This document shows, one piece after another, positions 58,361 through 64,000 of a stretch of DNA of 64,000 nucleotides. The stretch is from Lachnospiraceae bacterium MA2020 (GTDB lineage Bacteria > Bacillota > Clostridia > Lachnospirales > Lachnospiraceae): positions 89,384 to 153,383 of the forward strand of contig JQKK01000012.1 in the NCBI GenBank assembly GCA_000746015.1, given 5' to 3'. The notes under the pieces are model-generated. The model saw nothing but the letters and a program-made list of their open reading frames with translations. It was not told the DNA's origin and did no database searches. The stretch's first letter is position 1. Every line of letters begins with the position of its first letter. The position numbers and the translations under genes are program-made.

Positions 58361-59596
58361 ATGGGAAAAGTAAGAGCAACACGACACAATGGCAGGAAAG
58401 GAAAGATGGGAGTTTTTAAAGCCGGGCATAATGACAGGACATTTAATCTTGATAATGCGGAGCATATCGACACGAGCAGATCTGCCATGAATGTTTACTG
58501 GGATTGCTATCAGGGGTTTAATGTACCTGATGAAAATGGAGTAAGACCTGAAAGAAAATATTGTTTTGAGCAGGTAGAGCTTGCCTATTACAATCAGCAG
58601 TTCGGTGATTCTGTAGATGCACAAAATGGGCGTCATATAAAGTCACGACACAAGGAACGTATCAGGACAGTGAAAGATATTTTGAAAGATCCAAAGACCT
58701 GTCCGGAAGAAACAGTTTATCAACTTGGTACAAAGGATGGTTATGAGGATGCCGCACTTTTTGCGAAAGTGGTTGCAGAACTTTTTGAGGAAATTCAAAA
58801 ACGTTATGGTTCTAACTTTAAGATTTTGGACTGGGCACTGCACATGGATGAGGAGACACCTCATATTCATGAAAGACATGTCTTCTTTGCAGATGATGGT
58901 TATGGAATGAATTTTCCGAAACAGGAAAAGGCTTGTGAAGCTCTTGGATTTGAATTGCCGGATCCGGAAAAGAAAGCGTCCAAGCGTAACAACCGCAAGA
59001 TGAGTTTTGATGCGGAAGTACGTGAACTTTATATTTCGATTGCTGAAAAATATGGAGTGACGATTGAAAAGATTCCCTTGGAAGGGAAAGTTCACATGGA
59101 GAAAAACGATTTTATCATCGCAAAGCAGAATGAGGAAATAGCTGAGAAAAAAGCGGAACTTGAAGAACTGACTATTAAGATATCCGACATAGATGCTTTG
59201 GCAAATGAAGTGGCTGAGAAGGCTTATGAGAAAGCCTGTGAGGTTGTGGCAGAGACAGTCAAAGAGACTACGCTAAAGGCTGATGTTGCTGTTATAGAAG
59301 ATTATGAGGATGCAATTTTGAAACCGTCTAGCGGAGCTACAAAAGAAAAAAGAAATATTGCGAAATCTCTTCTTGATGGTGCGGTCAATCTTCTAAAGAG
59401 AAAATCGGAAAATATCATGGCTGTTGTCAGGGAGGCGTTGGAAAATCCGCTGATGAAGAAAAAGAGTCATGAGGAAATTGCTGAAGCAGCAAGAATGTCT
59501 GTGAGAGAAAGACTTGCCAAGGCAAAAATGGAAGCAGACAAAGAAAATGCATCACATGATCATGTTCATAAGGAATATGACAGGGATGAGCGGTGA
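58361..59596 (+). CDS. MobV/Pre-family relaxase
   Basis: The ATG at 58361 follows GAGAGGAGA (58345-58353), so the 186 bases upstream in the same frame are taken as non-coding oriT region. The 411-residue product has the MobV core: N-terminal RHNGR, a central histidine-rich motif HMDEETPHIHERHVFF (about residues 160-175) that binds metal, and a C-terminal coiled-coil (about 245-285). It nicks oriT and stays bound to the DNA 5' end for transfer by a helper conjugative system. No type IV secretion genes are in view, so the element is mobilizable rather than self-transmissible. Confidence 0.88.
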   Translation: MGKVRATRHNGRKGKMGVFKAGHNDRTFNLDNAEHIDTSRSAMNVYWDCYQGFNVPDENGVRPERKYCFEQVELAYYNQQFGDSVDAQNGRHIKSRHKERIRTVKDILKDPKTCPEETVYQLGTKDGYEDAALFAKVVAELFEEIQKRYGSNFKILDWALHMDEETPHIHERHVFFADDGYGMNFPKQEKACEALGFELPDPEKKASKRNNRKMSFDAEVRELYISIAEKYGVTIEKIPLEGKVHMEKNDFIIAKQNEEIAEKKAELEELTIKISDIDALANEVAEKAYEKACEVVAETVKETTLKADVAVIEDYEDAILKPSSGATKEKRNIAKSLLDGAVNLLKRKSENIMAVVREALENPLMKKKSHEEIAEAARMSVRERLAKAKMEADKENASHDHVHKEYDRDER

Positions 59597-59648
59597 TATT
59601 TCTGAAGAAAGTTTTTGTTACAGACTATGGAAAGAAGGTAAAAAATTG

Positions 59649-61016
59649 ATGGATGAATTAAAGAGCTTAAGCAAGGAAAAACAAGAGGAAGTAATGTCAG
59701 AGGCGGACAGTCTTGATTATCCTGTTTGGATTGATGAAAAGAACAAGATTGATGAAGTTGAGTTTTGTTCCTGGTTTGTTAACAGGCATCCAATGAAATA
59801 TGTGGGCGGTCTTTTTTACGATATAAATGGAATCATGAAGGACGAGAGACTGACCAAGGAAATAGTGGATGTGTTAAAGCCCTACGTTAAATCGAATATC
59901 GTCCGTAAGGCAAAGCAGATTGTCGAAGCACTGAGATATGAGACGCTTGCTGATTCCCTTCCTAAGTATATCGACAGAGTGCATTTTCGCAACGGAACTT
60001 ATTTTCTGGACAGTGGATTTACAACTCAAAAAGAGTTTTGCTCTAACCGCTTGCCGGTAAACTATAACGCAGATGCGAAAAAGCCGGTAACCTGGTTGAA
60101 GTTTTTAGATGATCTTTTGTATCCGGAAGATATCGTTACTTTACAGGAATATATGGGATATTCCTTTATTCCTACAACAAGAGCACAGGCGATGTTCTTG
60201 CTGACCGGAAATGGTGGCGAAGGAAAATCTCGTATCAGCTTTGTTTGCAGAAATCTTCTGGGAGATAACATGAACCTCGGATCTATTTGGAAGTTGTCAA
60301 GTGACCGTTTTTGTCTGGCTGATCAGGAAGGTATGCTTTTACTTGTTGATGATGATATGAAGATGGATGCGTTATCTGACACGGCAAAGATAAAAGCTAC
60401 AGTCACCATGGAAGACAAGATGGATCTTGAACGAAAAGGTCAGCAGAGTTATCAGGGTTATTTGTATGTGAGGCTTATGGGATTTGGAAATGGTGTCCTG
60501 ACTGCACTTTATGATAAGTCGGATGGATTTTACCGCAGACAGATTTTGATAAAGGTTAAGGATAAACCAAAGGACAGGATAGATGACAGAAATTTATCTG
60601 AAAAACTTGCATTGGAAACTGAAGGAATCGCTCTATGGTGTCTGGAAGGACTGAAACGACTTGTGGCAAATGGATTTCATTTCACGATAAGTGAAAGGAC
60701 AAGGCAGAACCAGGAAGAGCTGCGCCGTGAAGAAGACAGTATTATGGATTTCTTCTTATCAAAAGGATATATCACTTTTGATAAGGATGCCGTCTGCACT
60801 ACAAAAGACTTATACCGGGCTTACAGAGATTATGGTGAAGCTAATGTTGTAAAGGTAAGATCGGAGACAGCTTTTTCTAAGGAAGTACGTCAATTGGCAT
60901 CGAAGCTCGGTATTGAATACGTGAAAAACGTTTCTATCGGGGCACGTTCCGCTCGCGGTTATAAAGGCTTATACGTTAATCACACGATGAAAGATAATCC
61001 TTTTGTTGGCAGATAG
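59649..61016 (+). CDS. P4-type primase/helicase-like replication protein
   Basis: ATG 59649 with a GAAGG site is chosen; in-frame ATGs at 59577 and 59586 would overlap the relaxase gene and cannot be excluded. The ~455-residue product has the D5/P4 family helicase domain: Walker A LLTGNGGEGKSRI (about residue 185), Walker B LLLVDDDMKMD, and RRQILIKVK with a C-terminal winged-helix region. The N-terminal ~130 residues (VWIDEKNKIDEVEFCSWFV) are a separate domain. It probably replicates the excised element. It is the second gene of the mobility operon. Confidence 0.82.
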   Translation: MDELKSLSKEKQEEVMSEADSLDYPVWIDEKNKIDEVEFCSWFVNRHPMKYVGGLFYDINGIMKDERLTKEIVDVLKPYVKSNIVRKAKQIVEALRYETLADSLPKYIDRVHFRNGTYFLDSGFTTQKEFCSNRLPVNYNADAKKPVTWLKFLDDLLYPEDIVTLQEYMGYSFIPTTRAQAMFLLTGNGGEGKSRISFVCRNLLGDNMNLGSIWKLSSDRFCLADQEGMLLLVDDDMKMDALSDTAKIKATVTMEDKMDLERKGQQSYQGYLYVRLMGFGNGVLTALYDKSDGFYRRQILIKVKDKPKDRIDDRNLSEKLALETEGIALWCLEGLKRLVANGFHFTISERTRQNQEELRREEDSIMDFFLSKGYITFDKDAVCTTKDLYRAYRDYGEANVVKVRSETAFSKEVRQLASKLGIEYVKNVSIGARSARGYKGLYVNHTMKDNPFVGR

Positions 61017-61094
61017 GCGGGAGGGCGGAAGTTTTGAGTTGAAAACATTTTTACAACAACTGAATAATTTTTTTGTAACGGAGTTAAAGTACGT

Positions 61095-61141
61095 GCCTAT
61101 GTGCCTAATGTCAGTAAAGACGGGGGACATGGGTTTTTTTT
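61095..61141 (+). terminator. Possible terminator after the primase/helicase gene
   Basis: CCTATGT (61096-61102) can pair with ACATGGG (ending 61133) and TTTTTTTT follows. The loop is long and holds a smaller hairpin, so confidence is limited. Confidence 0.5.
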
Positions 61142-61190
61142 ATGCCTGCAAAGTGTCTGAAAAAATATGATATTACGAGGTAAGAAGGAT

Positions 61191-61424
61191 ATGAAGAAAT
61201 ATTATGATAATCGGGAAGATAACATTGCATTTGAGCGTTGTATTGATGTTATGGCAAGGCTGATGCTCAAATACGGACCTGCATTCCTTAAGAGAATGGA
61301 GGATAAAAGAGTAATCTGTGTGATCGATATTGAGAGTGCTGAAGATGAAAAGGAGTTTGTATGCAGCTATGTAATATACAGCAAAGCGGTTTCTGACAGT
61401 GATTCAAATGAGTCTGTAGCTTGA
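61191..61424 (+). CDS. Small unknown protein of the mobile element
   Basis: A 77-residue protein starting at ATG 61191 after AAGAAGG. It holds a helical N-terminal part (FERCIDVMARLMLKYGPAFL) and a beta/acidic end (VICVIDIESAEDEKEF). No family is recognised. Small genes of this kind are frequent accessory genes of such elements. Confidence 0.5.
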   Translation: MKKYYDNREDNIAFERCIDVMARLMLKYGPAFLKRMEDKRVICVIDIESAEDEKEFVCSYVIYSKAVSDSDSNESVA

Positions 61425-61454
61425 TATAACATTCTGAAATTACCATTGCTGAGG

Positions 61455-61504
61455 TACACGTTGTGTAAGAAAGATATATATGTTACAATATTACACAACG
61501 TGTA
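61455..61504 (+). promoter_or_regulatory. Promoter bracketed by a perfect 14-bp inverted repeat
   Basis: TACACGTTGTGTAA (61455-61468) and TTACACAACGTGTA (61491-61504) are perfect inverted repeats. Inside lies TTGTGT (61461-61466), 17 bases, TACAAT (61484-61489). A repressor bound to both arms would cover the promoter; the small helix-turn-helix gene at 61527 is the natural candidate. Confidence 0.65.
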
Positions 61505-61526
61505 TTTTGTTTGAGGGTGATAATTC

Positions 61527-61745
61527 ATGGATAATAAAGCAAAGAAAATAAAAGAACTTCGTGAAAGTACTGGTATGAATAGAAGGGAGTTTTGTGATTA
61601 TTTTGATATTCCTTATAGAACAGTTACAGAATGGGAACGGGATATGCGCCATGCACCGGATTATGTTGTAAGACTTTTGGAGTATTACATAAGGATGGAG
61701 AAACTTATTAAAAAGGATGATGAGCATTATGGAGAAAGAGAATAA
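61527..61745 (+). CDS. Small helix-turn-helix protein
   Basis: A 72-residue protein almost entirely a helix-turn-helix of XRE style (IKELRESTGMNRREFCDYFDIPYRTVTEWE), followed by a short charged tail. It is probably a regulator of the element. Its promoter contains a perfect 14-bp inverted repeat, and its end overlaps the next gene. Confidence 0.75.
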   Translation: MDNKAKKIKELRESTGMNRREFCDYFDIPYRTVTEWERDMRHAPDYVVRLLEYYIRMEKLIKKDDEHYGERE

Positions 61746-62298
61746 AACAAGAAATGTATCTGTAATAAAGGATGCGGACGGAAACAACATTGTCATGATA
61801 AATGACATTATTTTTAAGGGAAAGAGAAGCCTAAATTGGGAAGATGTTGAACAATATCTTAAAGATTATGTTGGGGAATTTTATTCAATAGCAGAAGATG
61901 GAGAAATTGTGTATATAGGGACAAATCTTCCGGGAGAATACTCAGGATCGATTTATACAAAGAAGCTGAAAGGGGCTGTCGCTAAAGCCAAGGCAAACGC
62001 TGCGCAGGGGATTCCTGAGATGATAGAAATAGCAACCAACGGAGTATTTGAGGAAAACAGAAAGAAAAAGCACGGACGTGATGCAAAAAATGGTTGGTAT
62101 AGATACGATACTCGTTTTGGTTTACCAGTCTATGGCGATGATGGGGAAATCAGAGGATATAATATATTTCATGCAAGGCTTTTGATCAGACATGCAGGTA
62201 GCGGAAAAAAGTATTTGTACGATGTTATGGAAATAAAAAAAGAAACGAGCAAGTCCTGTCAGGCTGATGCCCTACCCGGTGAAAAACCCATTTCTTAA
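61729..62298 (+). CDS. LPD3-like accessory protein of the mobile element
   Basis: ATG 61729 is preferred because of position after AAAAGG; ATGs at 61717 and 61720 are in the same frame. The 189-residue protein has IGTNLPGEYSGSIYTKKLKGAVAKAKANAAQGIPEMIEIATNGVF and NGWYRYDTRFGLPVY, a pattern of the LPD3 (large polyvalent protein-associated) domain seen in phage and mobile-element proteins (from memory, medium certainty). Function unknown. It overlaps the helix-turn-helix gene and precedes the recombinase gene. Confidence 0.6.
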   Translation: MEKENKTRNVSVIKDADGNNIVMINDIIFKGKRSLNWEDVEQYLKDYVGEFYSIAEDGEIVYIGTNLPGEYSGSIYTKKLKGAVAKAKANAAQGIPEMIEIATNGVFEENRKKKHGRDAKNGWYRYDTRFGLPVYGDDGEIRGYNIFHARLLIRHAGSGKKYLYDVMEIKKETSKSCQADALPGEKPIS

Positions 62299-62357
62299 TT
62301 TTTATCTTAAAGAACTTTGTTGTAATTGTCAACAAAAATTTGGAGGGGTACTATTTT

Positions 62358-64000
62358 ATGAAGACAAAAAAAGCTAAATGTTATATCTACACTCGTGTTT
62401 CAACAGCTATACAGGTCGATGGTTATAGTCTTGATGCTCAGAAGGAAAAACTTCGCAGATATGCAGAGTACCAGGAAATGGAGATTGCTCATGAGTATTC
62501 TGATGAAGGCTTTTCTGGTAAGAACATACAGGGCAGGCATGAGTTTCAGCAAATGTTATATGATATTGAGGATTGCAAGGACGAGGTAAAATACGTCCTT
62601 GTTTTCAAATTGTCACGTTTTGGCAGAAATGCAGCTGATATACTTAACTCTCTTCAGTTAATGCAGGACTATGGTGTAAATCTTATATGTGTCGAGGACG
62701 GAATAGACAGCTCAAAGGAGGCAGGGAAACTTTTGATATCTATTCTTGCAGCAGTTGCTGAAATGGAACGTGAGAATATCAGAGTTCAGACTATGGCAGG
62801 GCGTGAGCAAAAAGCCCGTGAAGGTAGATGGAATGGCGGCTTTGCTCCATATGGATATAAACTTGAAAATGGTGAACTTGTCATAGCTGAGGATGAAGTG
62901 GATATAATTAAAATGATTTATGATCGCTACATTCACACAAACTCCGGAATTAATGGAGTAGCTGCTTATCTTAATAATCATGGCTATACCAAAAAGCTCA
63001 GGCAGAACAATACAATAGCAGGATTTTCATCTTCATTTGTAAAGAAGGTTCTTGATAATCCTGTATATATGGGCAAAATCGCTTATGGCAGACGCAAGAC
63101 GGAAAAGAAAATCGGAACAAGGAATGAGATGCATGTGGTTGAACAGTCTGAGTTTCCAGTTTATGAGGGGATTCATGAGGCTATAATATCAGAAGAAGAA
63201 TGGAATCTCGCACAAGCTAAGAGAAAAGAAAATGCGTATAAGAGAGAAAAGGTTCATGATCCGGATCATGCGCATATATTATCCGGTATTTTAAAATGTC
63301 CTTGCTGTGGAAAGAGTCTTTATGGCAATATAGCAAAGGCACATAGTAAAGATAAGAAGACCAGATACTATTATTATTGTAAGAATACGATAGGTCAGAC
63401 CGGACATAAGTGTACATTCAGACTTAATATTGAGCAGAAGGAGATGAACAAACTTGTTGCATCTATCATTTCTGCCATGGTAAATAACAAGCAGTTTAAG
63501 GAATCTATTAAAGAAAAAATAGGGACAGCAGTAGATACCGAGTCGCTAGAAAAACAGCGCGAGGCTCTAAGAGGACAACTAAAGCAGGCTATCGGTACAA
63601 AGAACCGTTTGGCGAAGCAAATGGATAACCTTGATATTGATGATCCTCACTACGATAGGAAAATCGAAGATCTGCAGAGAAGATATGATGATCAGTATGA
63701 TATCATTGAAGAAATAGAGGATCAGATAGATGTAATTCAGGAACAGATCCAAAGTATTATGCAGAAAAATCTATCCAGTACAAGTATATATCAGCTCCTG
63801 CTTGCTTTTGATAAGTTCTACAATGATTTTACTGAAGTTGAGCAGAAAGAGTTTATGAGAGCATTCATTGAAAGGATAGATATTTATCCTGAAAAGCCTG
63901 ACAATGGTTGTTGGATAAAGAACATTGTTTTCAATTTTCCGGTGCCTATAAATGGGAAGGACATTAGAGAACTGTCCTTGGAAAATGAAACAATGCTCGA
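62358..64000 (+). CDS. Large serine recombinase, C-terminus beyond window
   Basis: ATG 62358 follows GGAGGGG (62342-62348). At least 547 residues: an N-terminal resolvase domain (YIYTRVSTAIQVDGYSLDAQ with the catalytic Ser, VFKLSRFGRNAADIL, MERENIRVQTMAGR), a recombinase domain (GFAPYGYKLENGELVI, NHGYTKKLRQ, FVKKVLDNPVYMGKIAYGRR), a zinc ribbon (ILKCPCCGKSLYGN ... YYYCKN ... KCTF), and a coiled coil (about 395-475). It integrates and excises the element by site-specific recombination. It runs off the right edge; an attachment site may lie just beyond. A 7-bp inverted repeat TTTGTTG/CAACAAA lies before its ribosome site. Confidence 0.93.
   Translation, partial: MKTKKAKCYIYTRVSTAIQVDGYSLDAQKEKLRRYAEYQEMEIAHEYSDEGFSGKNIQGRHEFQQMLYDIEDCKDEVKYVLVFKLSRFGRNAADILNSLQLMQDYGVNLICVEDGIDSSKEAGKLLISILAAVAEMERENIRVQTMAGREQKAREGRWNGGFAPYGYKLENGELVIAEDEVDIIKMIYDRYIHTNSGINGVAAYLNNHGYTKKLRQNNTIAGFSSSFVKKVLDNPVYMGKIAYGRRKTEKKIGTRNEMHVVEQSEFPVYEGIHEAIISEEEWNLAQAKRKENAYKREKVHDPDHAHILSGILKCPCCGKSLYGNIAKAHSKDKKTRYYYYCKNTIGQTGHKCTFRLNIEQKEMNKLVASIISAMVNNKQFKESIKEKIGTAVDTESLEKQREALRGQLKQAIGTKNRLAKQMDNLDIDDPHYDRKIEDLQRRYDDQYDIIEEIEDQIDVIQEQIQSIMQKNLSSTSIYQLLLAFDKFYNDFTEVEQKEFMRAFIERIDIYPEKPDNGCWIKNIVFNFPVPINGKDIRELSLENETML

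Noticed and set aside
1..64000. tRNA or rRNA genes
   Set aside because: No cloverleaf-like or conserved T-arm (GGTTCGA) sequence was noticed in the gaps; not searched by program.

Overview
The window reads as a chromosomal segment of a low-GC, Gram-positive gut or rumen anaerobe, most likely Lachnospiraceae (Butyrivibrio/Pseudobutyrivibrio-like). This rests on gene content and protein style (DUF1836 and YerC/YecD-type regulators, M18 aminopeptidase, many cyclic-di-GMP and hybrid-kinase genes, AT-rich DNA, strong GGAGG-type ribosome sites). It is inferred from memory of families, not from a search. Nearly all genes lie on the + strand.

Layout. (1) 1-14150: housekeeping and signalling genes: a degenerate LytM-fold protein, an M18 aminopeptidase, a TrpR-like regulator, a DUF1836 protein on the minus strand, an EAL/HD-GYP pair predicted to degrade c-di-GMP, a 1604-residue hybrid sensor kinase with its response regulator, and the PcrA/UvrD helicase. 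(2) 14165-49939: a ~35.7 kb, single-direction, tightly packed locus encoding an extracellular-type contractile injection system (eCIS; the PVC/Afp/Streptomyces-CIS group). It holds a sheath, three gp19-like tube proteins, a tail-assembly protein, a long repetitive coiled-coil protein, a LysM baseplate protein, a spike split over two genes, gp25, two baseplate-J-like wedge proteins, tail protein I, an NRYFYGKLL-type protein, a DUF4255 cap/terminator protein, a PAAR-like tip and an AAA+ ATPase. Interleaved are unusual membrane and signalling genes: a kinase-like protein, a cyclase-domain membrane protein, a MORN-repeat membrane protein, a SpoIIE/PP2C-like membrane protein, a tandem acetyltransferase and a highly charged low-complexity protein. 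No holin, lysin, capsid or terminase gene is visible, so this is not a prophage. (3) 49940-52152: a structured intergenic element, a small membrane protein and an RlmD/TrmA-family methyltransferase. (4) 52152-56838: an AgrC/LytTR-type two-component system with paired 21-bp-phased repeats before it and again before three unrecognised cytoplasmic-looking proteins. (5) 56855-64000: a second copy of the structured element, then a mobilizable integrative element with an XRE regulator, a structured non-coding region (putative oriT), a MobV/Pre relaxase, a P4-type primase/helicase, small accessory genes with an inverted-repeat-bracketed promoter, and a large serine recombinase that runs off the window.

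The most interesting observation is in the eCIS. The tail-assembly gene at 18483-18851 contains a T TTT TTA slippery heptamer at 18827-18833, in the register required for -1 slippage. The -1 frame then stays open for 64 codons and encodes a conserved-looking segment with no good start codon of its own. This matches the lambda G/GT tail-chaperone arrangement. Second is the suite of membrane proteins inside the eCIS operon whose enzyme domains (cyclase, PP2C, kinase-like) appear to lack key catalytic residues, which suggests a sensing or anchoring module rather than a free-floating particle. All family assignments are from reading the sequence; no database search was run.
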